Shown here: positions 52,885 through 61,393 of the stretch, one piece after another | Position numbering within the stretch: the stretch's first letter is position 1 | How the letters are laid out: each line of letters begins with the position of its first letter | Source: Falsiroseomonas tokyonensis | GTDB lineage: Bacteria; Pseudomonadota; Alphaproteobacteria; Acetobacterales; Acetobacteraceae | DNA: 64,000 nucleotides | NCBI RefSeq assembly: GCF_019024325.1 | Contig: NZ_JAFNJS010000007.1 | Coordinates: forward strand, 234,541 to 298,540 | Direction: 5' to 3' | Notes under the pieces: generated by a model | Databases searched by the model: none | Seen by the model: the letters and a program-made list of their open reading frames with translations, nothing else | Told to the model about the DNA's origin: nothing | Position numbers and translations under genes: made by a program

Positions 52885-55041
52885 CTATCCCCGCACGATG
52901 GAGGTGGCGCTGCCGCCGCGGCGAATGGCGTCGAGCGTGGCCGCGCTGGCCTGGCGCACGATCTGCGCCGAGAGCACGCGCAGCCGCGCCTCGACGCCGG
53001 CATCGGCGCCGCGCGCATCGATGGTGATGCTTTGGTTGATCACCGGGCCGCCTGGCGCCATGCCATTGGGCAGCACCGTGCCGCTGCGGTTCGGCACGAA
53101 CCATTCGGGCCCGCGCTCGCCCACGATGTAGGGCTGGCCACCCGCCACCGGCCCGCCCTCGGCGCGGAACAGGCCGCCCAGCGCCGAGCCGAGCCCCGAG
53201 AAGATCGAGCCGAAATCAAAGCCGGCCAGGCTGGAGGTCACCGCCGTGCCGAGCGGCTCGGTGATGGTGCGCCGGACGACGATGCGGGCGATGTCCTGCA
53301 GGATGCCCTGCAGCACCTTCGAGAAGCTTTCGCCCTTGATGATCGCGTCCTCGAAGGCGGAGGAGAAGGTCAGGCCGAGTTCGCGCGCCGTGTTGCTGGT
53401 GCGCTCCGTGGCCTGCTGCACGCGCTGCTGGCTGCGTTCCAGCTCCTCCAGCGCGGCATTGGCCTCGCGCGAGACGGTCTCGTCCGGGATGGGCTGGCCG
53501 ATGCGCTCCGAGCGCTCCACCAGCCGGCCGAGGGTTTCGAGACGCCGGGTGTACCGCTCCTGGGCGTTCTCGTTGTTCTGGATCAGCCGCTCGCGCTCGC
53601 GGATGATATCGTTGATCTCGCGCTCGGCCTCGCGGTCGGGGCGCGGGATCGCGGCCACGCGACGCGTGGTGCCCTCGATGCGGCGCAGGGCCTCGTCGCG
53701 TTCCCGGAGGGCCAGCGTTTCCAGCTGGGTGCGATCGGCGGCGGTGATGCCGCCGGCGGCCTCGGCCTCGCGCAGGCGGCGGACGCGGTCCTCGTACTCG
53801 CTGTTGATGCGAAAGCGGTCGTCCAGCGCCTTGCGCAGCTCCTCCGCATCCGCGGCGGTGCGGCGGCGGCGGGCCTCGGCGGCCTGGGCGGCGGCGCCCT
53901 CCTGCTCGGTGCGCTGGCGCTCGCCGGCGGCCGCCTCCCCGCGGGTGATCTCCTCCGACAGCTCCTGGTACTGCCGGCGCAGCTCCTCCAGCCGCGCGGC
54001 TCGGTCGATGCCGGCCTGCTGTTGGGCGGCGCCGACCAGCCCGCCGCTGATCGAACCGCGCCGGGGCTGGGAACGCAGGCTGTCGCGGCCGTCGTTCTCC
54101 GCCTCGAGGCGGGCGATCTGGGCGCGCAGGGCCTCGGCCTGGGCGCGGCGGTCGGCCTCCTGCTCGCTGGGCAGCAGCAGGCCGGAGCCGCGGCGCACCC
54201 CGTCCAGCACGCGGGCGGCGCCGGAGAGCGCACGCGCCAGCGCGTTGGACAGACCGATGGCCTGGTCGAGCCGCGCCAGGAATTGGTCGGCCGCGGCCGT
54301 CAGCTGGCCGAAGGCGCGGCCGACCGAGAGCGGCGCGCGCTCGAACTCGCCATTCAGCCGTTCGACGGCGCGCAGCAGCGCCGGGAACACCGTGTCGGCG
54401 GTGAGCTTGCCCTCGGAGCCGAGCTTGCGGAGCTCGCCGATGGAGACGCCGAGCTCGCGGGCCAGAGCCTGCGCCAATGCCGGCAGGCCTTCCAGGATCG
54501 AGCGTAGCTCATCGCCCTGCAGCGTGCCGGAGGCCAACGCTTGGGCGAGCTGCTGCGTGCTGGAGGCGATCTCCTGCTGGCTGGCGCCCGACGCGATGGC
54601 GATGCGCTGGAGGCCGCCGACCAGCGTGGCGACCTGATCGGAGGTGGCGCCGATCTCCCGCGCGGCGATCGAGAAGCGGGCGAAGGCGTCGACGCTCTCG
54701 CGGGCCGCGACGCCGGTCTGCAGGCTGTCGCGGTAGAGGCGGTCGTAGATCTCGCCGGCACGCTCGACCGAGCCCAGCGCCGTGTTGAGCCGCCCCATGG
54801 ACTGGGTGAGCGCGTCCCCGGCGACGACCACGGCGCGCAGCCCGGCGGCGAGGCCGGCGATCTGCACGCCGCGGACCGCGACATCGAGCAGGTCGAGCGC
54901 GCGGGAGGCACGATCGGCGCCGCCCTGGATCCGCTCCAGGCTGCGCTGGCCGGTCTCGCCGACCTCGCGCAGCTCCTGCTTGACGCGGGCAGCGTCGTCC
55001 AGCGACAGGCGGACAGAAACGCGGCGGGTGGCGTCAGCCAT
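52885..55041 (-). CDS. phage tail tape measure protein
   Basis: A 718-residue protein that sets tail length. The N-terminal part matches the tape-measure domain (RASRALDLLDVAVRGVQIAG, SRNTALGS-like region, TSDQVATLVGGLQRIAIASG, GTLQGDELRSILEGLPALAQ). A long Arg/Glu coiled coil follows (about 270-560), then a C-terminal segment with TFSSAFEDAIIKGESFSKVL. Its start overlaps by eight bases the end of the frameshifted chaperone frame. Tail length would be roughly 110 nm by the usual 0.15 nm per residue rule, which is inference. Confidence 0.9.
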   Translation of the reverse strand: MADATRRVSVRLSLDDAARVKQELREVGETGQRSLERIQGGADRASRALDLLDVAVRGVQIAGLAAGLRAVVVAGDALTQSMGRLNTALGSVERAGEIYDRLYRDSLQTGVAARESVDAFARFSIAAREIGATSDQVATLVGGLQRIAIASGASQQEIASSTQQLAQALASGTLQGDELRSILEGLPALAQALARELGVSIGELRKLGSEGKLTADTVFPALLRAVERLNGEFERAPLSVGRAFGQLTAAADQFLARLDQAIGLSNALARALSGAARVLDGVRRGSGLLLPSEQEADRRAQAEALRAQIARLEAENDGRDSLRSQPRRGSISGGLVGAAQQQAGIDRAARLEELRRQYQELSEEITRGEAAAGERQRTEQEGAAAQAAEARRRRTAADAEELRKALDDRFRINSEYEDRVRRLREAEAAGGITAADRTQLETLALRERDEALRRIEGTTRRVAAIPRPDREAEREINDIIRERERLIQNNENAQERYTRRLETLGRLVERSERIGQPIPDETVSREANAALEELERSQQRVQQATERTSNTARELGLTFSSAFEDAIIKGESFSKVLQGILQDIARIVVRRTITEPLGTAVTSSLAGFDFGSIFSGLGSALGGLFRAEGGPVAGGQPYIVGERGPEWFVPNRSGTVLPNGMAPGGPVINQSITIDARGADAGVEARLRVLSAQIVRQASAATLDAIRRGGSATSIVRG

Positions 55042-55749
55042 GCGTCACGCCTCCTGCGTCGGTGGAGTTGTCGGGGCGGCGAGAGGCGCTGCCGGCCGCG
55101 AGGCCCATGCGCATGGCGAGCAGGAGTTCGGCCGCGGCCCAGCCAGAGGCGCCCATCTCGCGGGCAGTGGCGAGCGCCGCCGGCATGTCGAGGTCGAGGC
55201 CGGCCATCGTCGCCGTGGCGCAGGTGGTGCCGGCGGCCCAGGCTGCGGCGCCCTCGATACTGGCCGGCGCGTGCGCGGCGTAGGGACAGGCCAGGCCGCA
55301 GTCGCGATCGAGAGCCGCGCAGCCTCGGCAATAGTCAGGGCCCTGGCCGAAGTGCCATTCGGCTCGAGCCCTTAGCCGTTTCCCTCCAGCGCCACGGCGG
55401 CGACCGGGCCTGTGGCGCGGTCCCAGAAGGCGGCGGCCATCTCGTCCATGTCCATCAGGCGCTCGACGGCCTCGGGAGAGAGCGGCAGCGGCTTGCCGGC
55501 GGCGTCGCCGACGCCCTCCCAGGCCGTGACGGCGTGGCGTGCCAGCGCCTTGACCAGGAAGGCAAAGGCCAGGCCGCGGGCCATGTCGGGGTCGAGGTCG
55601 GCCTCCGCTGTCCGCAGCGCGCCGAGACGGCGGGCGGAGCCGGCCTGGGCGGCGGCCATCACGGCGGTGGTGACGGGGCGGATTTCCACGCGCACGCCGC
55701 GCGGCAGGTCGAGCCAGTACGGCTCAACCGGGAGGTCGAGGGTCAGCAT
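55034..55749 (-). CDS. tail assembly chaperone, predicted -1 frameshift fusion (G-T type)
   Basis: Predicted 238-residue product made by shifting back one base at G GGA AAC (55384-55378). The first 124 residues equal the short chaperone; the next 114 come from the -1 frame, beginning RLRARAEWHFGQGPDYCRGC and ending GGVTHG at a TGA (55036-55034). That frame has no stop and no ATG, GTG or TTG between 55378 and an internal ATG at 55207, so it cannot be translated whole by itself. The extension has four Cys in CRGCAALDRDCGLAC, probably a metal site. In lambda the equivalent gpGT recruits tail tube to the tape measure. Confidence 0.75.
55372..55749 (-). CDS. tail assembly chaperone, short form (G type)
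   Basis: A 125-residue protein starting MLTLDLPVEPYWLDLPRGVR, with helices similar to small tail chaperones (MARGLAFAFLVKALARHAVT). It lies between tail tube and tape measure. The last codons GAG GGA AAC GGC TAA contain the slippery site. The divergent parD-like gene starts 82 bases upstream. Confidence 0.82.
   Translation of the reverse strand: MLTLDLPVEPYWLDLPRGVRVEIRPVTTAVMAAAQAGSARRLGALRTAEADLDPDMARGLAFAFLVKALARHAVTAWEGVGDAAGKPLPLSPEAVERLMDMDEMAAAFWDRATGPVAAVALEGNG
55378..55384 (-). promoter_or_regulatory. -1 ribosomal frameshift slippery heptamer
   Basis: G GGA AAC in the zero frame matches X XXY YYZ, two codons before the stop. Downstream, CGGCT and AGCCG can pair around a nine-base loop, and GGCTCGAGCC is self-complementary, giving a possible stimulatory stem. 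Confidence 0.75.
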
Positions 55750-55831
55750 GCGGAGTTCCCCTGTGTGGTGGGTCTTGACCCTGCGGCCGCCGATGGCCAA
55801 GTTGGCCATGCGCGCCGAGGGAGAGTGTTTC

Positions 55832-56086
55832 GTGCCAAATGTCAGCCTCACGCCGGAGCAGCAGAGCTTCATCGACACCCGCGTGGCCTCGGGCCGGTTC
55901 ACCAGCGCCAGCGAGGTCATGCGTCATGCGCTCCGCCTGATGCAGGAGGCCGAGGAACGCCGTGAGCGGTTCGTCGCCATGCTGTGCGACGTCAGCGAGC
56001 GGGCGGACCATGAAGGCACCCTCTCCGCCGAAGATGTAGATGCTGAACTGAAGGCGGTGATCGCCGCTGCCAAGCAGCGCGTTTGA
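55832..56086 (+). CDS. ParD-like antitoxin
   Basis: An 84-residue protein with a ribbon-helix-helix start (VSLTPEQQSFIDTRVASGRF then TSASEVMRHALRLMQEAEER), the pattern of ParD/CC2985-type antitoxins; the acidic C-terminus would wrap the toxin. The GTG with GAGGGAGAG upstream is preferred to an ATG eight codons earlier. The stop overlaps the toxin's TTG start. Opposite in strand to the phage genes. Confidence 0.88.
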   Translation: MPNVSLTPEQQSFIDTRVASGRFTSASEVMRHALRLMQEAEERRERFVAMLCDVSERADHEGTLSAEDVDAELKAVIAAAKQRV

Positions 56087-56421
56087 GTCGCGCCCGAAGG
56101 CCGGCCGCGGCGAGGTTCACGCGCGAGGCGCTGGCTGACCTCCGCACTGCGGTGGGATGGATCAGCCGCGACGACCCAGCAGCAGCAGATCGACTGCGCA
56201 TCACGGCGAACGAGGCGGCGAAGGCAATCGGCGAACATCCGATGATTGGGCCCGTCCGCACTGAATTCGCGCCCGAGCGATTCCGCTTTTTTGTGCTGAG
56301 GCGTTTCCCCTATCTGATCGTCTACGAGCCGGACCAGAATCCCCCGCGTATTCTGCGGGTCGTTCATGCATCGCAAGACCTCGCTGTCCTGCTGGCTGAT
56401 CTCTCTGGCGAGGATGGCTGA
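56083..56421 (+). CDS. ParE/RelE-superfamily toxin
   Basis: A 112-residue toxin of the ParE-like plasmid-stabilisation family: FTREALADLRTAVGWISRDD, GEHPMIGPVRTEFAPERFRF and YLIVYEPDQNPPRILRVVHA follow the family's helix-helix-beta order. ParE members inhibit gyrase, while RelE members cut mRNA; the sequence favours ParE. It starts with TTG overlapping the antitoxin stop (TTGA). Confidence 0.87.
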   Translation: MSRARRPAAARFTREALADLRTAVGWISRDDPAAADRLRITANEAAKAIGEHPMIGPVRTEFAPERFRFFVLRRFPYLIVYEPDQNPPRILRVVHASQDLAVLLADLSGEDG

Positions 56422-56477
56422 TCACGCGAGCGCGGTTGCGGCTTGCTGGTCGGAAAATCAACAGTGGAAGAAACGCG

Positions 56478-56969
56478 GTGGCACAGAGCCTGGACGACGC
56501 CAAATTTCAGAAAGCCCTGGCCGCCATCGGAGCGTCGGGGAGCGCTGATTCGGTGCGCGCAATCATGCGCAACGCCAAAGCGCAGTTGGCGGCCGGCCAA
56601 TTAGGCCAACCGCAGGCAGAGGCCATGCAACGTGCGGGATTGCGCCGATTGGCCGAGCTGGCTGGCCAGGATGCAGATGACCCGCTTGCTCGGCGATGGA
56701 TTGAAGGGATCGCTGCCTTCGAGGCGCTCACTGGAAAGCGCGCCAGCAGGACGCGTCCAATGCTTGAGCGCCATGGTGCACAGCTTGCCTTTGAAAAATT
56801 GGTCGATCGAACATCCGGAACATCCGGTTTCGAGCAGATGATCGAAGCGGGGCTGCACGATATGACCGCCGAGTGGATCGTGCTCGAGTTCAAAGACATC
56901 TTCGACGAGCGCATTCGCAGCTTGGCCGAGCAAAGGCTCTCCTCCGCCGGTGTCGAGATGCGTCCCTGA
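56478..56969 (+). CDS. hypothetical protein in cargo cassette
   Basis: A 163-residue, mainly helical soluble protein (AKFQKALAAIGASGSADSVR, RAGLRRLAELAGQDADDPLA, EWIVLEFKDIFDERIRSLAE). No family is recognised. It begins with GTG after GGAAG, and an in-frame start at 56436 is possible. It is followed 41 bases later by the HNH gene in the same direction. Lower G+C than the phage genes marks it as acquired cargo. Immunity or partner role is only a guess. Confidence 0.65.
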   Translation: MAQSLDDAKFQKALAAIGASGSADSVRAIMRNAKAQLAAGQLGQPQAEAMQRAGLRRLAELAGQDADDPLARRWIEGIAAFEALTGKRASRTRPMLERHGAQLAFEKLVDRTSGTSGFEQMIEAGLHDMTAEWIVLEFKDIFDERIRSLAEQRLSSAGVEMRP

Positions 56970-57010
56970 ACCTGTCGCCAGCACTGCCGGCTGCCAGTGA
57001 GGAAACTAGA

Positions 57011-57889
57011 ATGGAATTGTGGGAGTACGATCTGGACAAGCATGAACAGCAACGCATTCCCACACCGGGCCGCTGCATCTACTGCCTGGGTACGGAGAAC
57101 CTGACCGACGAGCACATCATCCCGTTTGCGCTCGGCGGAAATACTGTCATCTTCGAAGATGCTGCCTGCAAGTCATGCGCCGAAAGAATTCAGCCATATG
57201 AGCAGGAAGTCCTTCGTAAACAGCTGGGTGTCTTCCGCATTCAGGTGGACGCTCCCAGCCGAACCAAACCGAAAAACCGCCCTACCCACACCAGTTTACA
57301 CTTCTTGGAGGTGAACGACCGCGGCGAAGTCATTCGGGACCTAGGGGAGCGAAGCTATCGCATTGCAGACGCACCGCTTGCCTTAAATCTCTGGCAGCTT
57401 CCAGAGGCGCGCATGATGAGGCTCAACGCAGAACCCGGCGACGATCACGGCAAACCATGGACCTATTGCGATGAAGGCACGGCAAGCAAACTGGCACGTC
57501 GCGTCGCGGAGGAGACTGGAAGCCTTCACGTGGCAGTCAAGGTTGGGGCCGTTAACCGCGACCACTTTCTCCGTTTCCTGGCGAAGACTGCCCACGCATT
57601 CGCAGTGTCGCGCTTGGGCCTAGATGGATTTCAACCTTTCTTGACAGAAGCCATACTCAACGAGAGCCACGACCTATCCAAGTACGTGGGCGGCGGGCCG
57701 CAGGACGCACCGCATGAAGTTGACCCTGCAACCACGACGCTGCTCACGCTGGGTCAGGTAGCAGATGGGCCCGGAAACGGCCTCCACGCTGTGCGGTTGC
57801 AGTTCTATCCCCAGCTTGGCTCGCCTGCCTACGTTGTGGTGGTGGGCGAACCGTTGCCGACTGATAAACGTCCGTCTTCCGGCCGTTAG
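57011..57889 (+). CDS. HNH-type nuclease-like protein
   Basis: A 292-residue protein with an HNH core at about residues 20-60: CIYCLGTENLTDEHIIPFAL, then GGNTVIFEDAACKSC, giving CxxC...DEH...CxxC. The catalytic-type His is in DEHIIP. The remaining 230 residues (SLHFLEVNDRGEVIRDLGER, WTYCDEGTASKLARRVAEET) match nothing I recognise. A GAGG site precedes the ATG. The local composition is clearly less GC-rich than flanking phage genes. It could be a homing-type nuclease or a defence effector. Confidence 0.8.
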   Translation: MELWEYDLDKHEQQRIPTPGRCIYCLGTENLTDEHIIPFALGGNTVIFEDAACKSCAERIQPYEQEVLRKQLGVFRIQVDAPSRTKPKNRPTHTSLHFLEVNDRGEVIRDLGERSYRIADAPLALNLWQLPEARMMRLNAEPGDDHGKPWTYCDEGTASKLARRVAEETGSLHVAVKVGAVNRDHFLRFLAKTAHAFAVSRLGLDGFQPFLTEAILNESHDLSKYVGGGPQDAPHEVDPATTTLLTLGQVADGPGNGLHAVRLQFYPQLGSPAYVVVVGEPLPTDKRPSSGR

Positions 57890-57992
57890 CTTTGAAGATC
57901 AGACGGCGTGGACGTGCCCATAGTGACATCGCATCCTGCAGTGGGACAGCCGCTTGCCTCACAAAGCCAACTATCGCTACCGACGGTCAAGC

Positions 57993-58946
57993 TCACGCGT
58001 ATTCCGTCCCGGCCTGCTGGTTCCGCAGCACCGCCGTCATCATGCGCGTCGCGGTCGCATTGAACGCAGCTCGGAAATCGAAGCTCGCCTCCACGCCGGC
58101 TGGCCCCTCGATCGGCGTCTTGGCCAGCGCGAGATAGACCTCGTGCAGCGTGATGGTCAGGCTGCGGTTGGCGTCGATGGTGAAGGCCAGCGCGAACTCT
58201 GCCGCGGTGCCGGCCTGCGCCTGGGCCAGCAGCGTCGTGTTCTCAAAGCGCACGGTGATCTGACCCGTGCAGCGCGCGATGCCAGGGTCCACGCCCTCGA
58301 CGCGCCGATCGGCGCGGATGGTGCGCACCGCCTCCATTCCGTTAGCAAAGGTGAGCCGCGCTCCGGTGACCTGCGCCAGCGCCGAGCCGCTGCGGGTGAT
58401 GGATCCCTGTGCCTTGTTGAAAGCGGTGTACGCGGCGCTTGTCGGCGTGCCGCCTGACGTCGCGCCGGTGCGCACCGAGCCCTGTCCCAGCAGCCCGAAG
58501 GTGGCCGTCGCCGCGCCGGTCGGGGTGAAGTCCAGTTCCAGCGTGTCGGCGCGCACGCCCGTGCACACGTCGAAGGACGGCACGTCCGGATAACCGATCT
58601 CCATCGCGTTGCTCGGCAGCGAGGCCGCGCCCGACGCGAAGGTGTGGATGAAGTTCGTGGTGCCGGTGGTGGTGGGCGCGCCGAGCAGCAGCCGCAGCCA
58701 GTGGCCGATGTTGATCAGGTCGACCGGCACCACCGCCTGGCCAGCGACCGTAACCGTGTCCAGGAAGGGCGCCGCCGGATCCCGGTTGCTGCCGACCCCG
58801 ATGACATCGGCATCGAGCAGCGGCTGCTCGGCGCCGAGATCGCAGGACAGAAACGGCATGCGCCGCCAGTTGCTGCCCGGCGCGGTGCCGTAGACGGTTT
58901 CGGGCAGCATGAGCAGGCGGCAGTTCGCGCCGATGGCACGGGGCAT
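57993..58946 (-). CDS. phage major tail tube protein
   Basis: A 317-residue protein. It starts RAIGANCRLLMLPETVYGTA, a pattern common to tube proteins of the phage_tail_3 kind, with SNAMEIGYPDVPSFDVCTGV and ADTLELDFTPTGAATATFGL in the beta-sandwich core. The C-terminal part (FTIDANRSLTITLHEVYLAL) may be an extra Ig-like surface domain. It lies directly after the tail terminator gene, the expected order. Confidence 0.82.
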   Translation of the reverse strand: MPRAIGANCRLLMLPETVYGTAPGSNWRRMPFLSCDLGAEQPLLDADVIGVGSNRDPAAPFLDTVTVAGQAVVPVDLINIGHWLRLLLGAPTTTGTTNFIHTFASGAASLPSNAMEIGYPDVPSFDVCTGVRADTLELDFTPTGAATATFGLLGQGSVRTGATSGGTPTSAAYTAFNKAQGSITRSGSALAQVTGARLTFANGMEAVRTIRADRRVEGVDPGIARCTGQITVRFENTTLLAQAQAGTAAEFALAFTIDANRSLTITLHEVYLALAKTPIEGPAGVEASFDFRAAFNATATRMMTAVLRNQQAGTEYA

Positions 58947-58967
58947 AGGCGTTCTCCTGGAGGGGGA

Positions 58968-59414
58968 TCAGGCCAGCGGCGAGCCGGCGACAGTGAACCA
59001 GAGGGTCACGGGGACAGCAGCGGCGCGGGCCGCGGCAGCGCCCTCGAACTCGACATCGTCGAAGGACGCGCTGCCGGGCTGTGCCCATTCGACAGAGCCG
59101 CCGAGCGTGCGGTTGGCAGCGATGGCCGCGGCCACATCCACCAGCAGCGCGTCGAGCAGGGTGTTGCGCGCAGTCGGCGTGGCGCTGGCGACGGTGATTT
59201 CGACCTCGGCGCGATGCTCGACTTGCCAGGCGAGCGGCGAGAGGATCGGCGTCTCCTCCACCGTCTCGCCGTCACGGACCACGACCAGTCCACCGGCGGG
59301 GATGCGCTGCGGGATGGTCTCGCCGCGCAGCACGGTCGGCGCCGGGTTCCGAACGGCCAGGGACGTGACCAGCTGGCTGTGCAGCGCCGCGATGGCAGTC
59401 TCGCGCGCGCTCAC
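58968..59414 (-). CDS. phage tail terminator-like protein
   Basis: A 148-residue protein in the position of lambda gpU. It starts ETAIAALHSQLVTSLAVRNP and has the strand pattern GLVVVRDGETVEETPILSPL and AEVEITVASATPTARNTLLD, as in minor tail/terminator proteins. GTG start overlaps the preceding stop as GTGA; the longer upstream frame is antisense-like. Confidence 0.75.
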   Translation of the reverse strand: MSARETAIAALHSQLVTSLAVRNPAPTVLRGETIPQRIPAGGLVVVRDGETVEETPILSPLAWQVEHRAEVEITVASATPTARNTLLDALLVDVAAAIAANRTLGGSVEWAQPGSASFDDVEFEGAAAARAAAVPVTLWFTVAGSPLA

Positions 59415-60136
59415 GCTGCCCTCCCGCTCTCGCGTTCCCAGGCCGCCACGAAGCGCCCCGGCAGGCGGCGCAGCCCGCGCTCGGCCGCGCCGCGCACGTC
59501 GAGCCGCTTGGCGAGCTTTACCTGCGGCAGCAGCAGGAACATCGGCACCATCCCCTGTTCCAGCAGGCCGCGCGCCCAGGCTTCGCGCCCCTTGCGGTTG
59601 GCGGTGCCGACTTCTGTCACACCGCCCGCCACCAGCCGGGTGCGTCGCCGCCGGCCCGTCTGCTCGCCCTGCCGCAGCGGCAGGCACCAGACGAAGCCCC
59701 GACCGGACTTGAAGGGCCGGAGGAAGGCCTGCCCGGAGGCGACCATCTGCGCGGGCGTGACCCGCATGCCCTTCTCGCCGCGGCCCCTGCGCCCGCGTGC
59801 GGCGTTGAAGCCGGTCGGGATCGCCAGGAACTTGCCGCCACCCTTGGCGCGGATCAGCGCGCCGCGCTCGAAGGCGTCAATGACGTTGGGCACCTTCGTA
59901 AAGACCAGCCCCGCCGGCCGCAGTGACTGCCCGGACCGCGGGAAAATCATCGACCGCCAGGCATTGGCGATGCCACGCGCGTTGCCGGAGAAGGCGGTGG
60001 TGACCTGCCGGCGTAGCTCGGCCTTCACCTGCTCCGTCTCGGCGCGGATGGCGGTCATGGCCGCGCGCTCACCCGCCTTCACCTCATCGGCCAGCACCTT
60101 GCGAAGATCGCCGACGATGGCGGCACCGAGGCGCAT
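59411..60136 (-). CDS. DUF6441 family phage protein (tail-completion type)
   Basis: A 241-residue basic protein, recognisable by RSMIFPRSGQSLRPAGLVFT, GKFLAIPTGFNAARGRRGRG and GMVPMFLLLPQVKLAKRLDV. Members of this group stand where HK97 gp10-type neck/tail-completion proteins are encoded. The N-terminal helix (IVGDLRKVLADEVKAGERAA) fits that role. It is followed by the terminator gene with GTGA overlap. Confidence 0.78.
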   Translation of the reverse strand: MRLGAAIVGDLRKVLADEVKAGERAAMTAIRAETEQVKAELRRQVTTAFSGNARGIANAWRSMIFPRSGQSLRPAGLVFTKVPNVIDAFERGALIRAKGGGKFLAIPTGFNAARGRRGRGEKGMRVTPAQMVASGQAFLRPFKSGRGFVWCLPLRQGEQTGRRRRTRLVAGGVTEVGTANRKGREAWARGLLEQGMVPMFLLLPQVKLAKRLDVRGAAERGLRRLPGRFVAAWERESGRAA

Positions 60137-60139
60137 GAC

Positions 60140-60439
60140 TCAGCGCCCACCGAATTTGCGGCTGAGAATGCGCAGCAGCAGGTCGTGCAGCGCGGCATAG
60201 CCCAGCGTCCCGGCCAGCCAGGCCACGGCAAACAGCCACCAGCCATCGAGCTCGAAGGCATGGGCGATCAGCCAGGCGCCGGTGCCCAGGCTGCCGCCCG
60301 CCAGCGCGTGCAGCAGATAGGCGCGGGTCAGGAGCGGCCGGTCGGTGGAGGAGAAGCGCGCCATCGCGCCGAGCGCACCGAGGGCGCCGGCGAGCAGCGC
60401 CTCGCCGACAATGCCGCCGATGCGCTCCGGGTCGATCAT
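60140..60439 (-). CDS. small membrane protein, holin-like
   Basis: A 99-residue protein with about three hydrophobic segments (EALLAGALGALGAMA, RAYLLHALAGGSLGTGAWLIA, WWLFAVAWLAGTLGYAALHD) and a basic tail (RILSRKFGGR), like class I/III phage holins. The nearby lysin gene supports lysis function. It starts 10 bases after the upstream stop. Confidence 0.65.
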   Translation of the reverse strand: MIDPERIGGIVGEALLAGALGALGAMARFSSTDRPLLTRAYLLHALAGGSLGTGAWLIAHAFELDGWWLFAVAWLAGTLGYAALHDLLLRILSRKFGGR

Positions 60440-60449
60440 GGTGGTGCTC

Positions 60450-60758
60450 CTATCGGCGGCAGAAGACGCGCCAGGCGATGCCGGCAGCGTCGCGCTCGGC
60501 GTGCTGGACGGTCAGGGTGTCGGCGCCGAGGGTGAAGGTGTCGTCGGCGTCCACGGCTGGCAGCACGGCGATGGCCACCGTCAGCACGTCGCTCGCCTGG
60601 ATGACACTGGTGCCGAAGGCATCGCCGAGCCGGTCCGGTGCTGAGCGGACCACACGCAGGGGAACTGGCGCGCCGGTGCCACCGGCCCGGTAGAGTGCAT
60701 CCGCACCGATGTTCGGATCAGCGGCCAACGCCTCCATGGCCGCGGCGAAGGCGCTCAC
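60450..60758 (-). CDS. small phage protein, possible head-tail connector
   Basis: A 102-residue protein starting MSAFAAAMEALAADPNIGAD and ending TVQHAERDAAGIAWRVFCRR, a beta-rich pattern like lambda FII-type joining proteins. The GTG start overlaps the lysin stop (GTGA). Function rests on size and place between capsid and tail genes. Confidence 0.55.
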   Translation of the reverse strand: MSAFAAAMEALAADPNIGADALYRAGGTGAPVPLRVVRSAPDRLGDAFGTSVIQASDVLTVAIAVLPAVDADDTFTLGADTLTVQHAERDAAGIAWRVFCRR

Positions 60759-61393
60759 GCTGGCCGCCGCAGCCGCCAGGCGAGGACGCCCACCACCGCC
60801 GCCACGATGACCGCGATGGCGACGGCCGGCGCCAGGGTGCCGAGCGCCTGGATCGCCGGCGCGGCCTGCGCCACGGCGGTGGCGATACCCGCCGCGCCCA
60901 CCAGCACGGCACCGCGACCGGTGCCGGTGATGGCGGCCACCTCGCGCAGGGTCACCGGCGCGGCCGGGGGGACGCCCGCGAGGGTCAGTGCGCGATCGAT
61001 CACCGCGGCCGGATAGGAAAGCCCGGCGCATTCATGGTGGATGATGGCCTCCACAAGCGGGCGCAGGTGCTCGTGCCGATGGAGGTCGATCGCATCATCC
61101 GGCCCGACCCCGATCCGCCGCGCGACCACCGCGATGTATGCGGCGGTGTCGTTCTCCACCTTGGGCGCCCAACGCTCGATGATCGCCCGCGGCGTGCGCA
61201 GCTTATGCCGGTCCTGATAGGTGACCAGCAGCGCCGCCAGCGCGCGGATGCCGAGTTCATGGCTGGTGAAGCGGCAGAAGCGCCCATCCGACGGCGGCTC
61301 GGCCAGCCCCTGCCATTTGTTGGCCGAGACGTGCTCGATGTTGCCCGGGTTGCGGTTGCGATAGCCCCGCGTGGCCTTCGGATCGATACTCAC
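60755..61393 (-). CDS. P5-like endolysin with C-terminal membrane anchor
   Basis: A 212-residue protein with the RGYRNRNPGNIEHV start typical of phage structural-lysin P5-type transglycosylase proteins, followed by WQGLAEPPSDGRFCRFTSHE and AALLVTYQDRHKLRTPRAII. The last 50 residues are hydrophobic and end in VAIAVIVAAVVGVLAWRLRR, so it is a tail-anchored muralytic enzyme. GTG start overlaps the preceding gene (GTGA). Either an endolysin or a virion-borne lysin is possible. Confidence 0.78.
   Translation of the reverse strand: MSIDPKATRGYRNRNPGNIEHVSANKWQGLAEPPSDGRFCRFTSHELGIRALAALLVTYQDRHKLRTPRAIIERWAPKVENDTAAYIAVVARRIGVGPDDAIDLHRHEHLRPLVEAIIHHECAGLSYPAAVIDRALTLAGVPPAAPVTLREVAAITGTGRGAVLVGAAGIATAVAQAAPAIQALGTLAPAVAIAVIVAAVVGVLAWRLRRPA

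Noticed and set aside
56632..56841. Small alternative frame inside the cargo hypothetical gene
   Set aside because: Out of frame with the longer 163-residue frame, which has a better start and full-length continuity.
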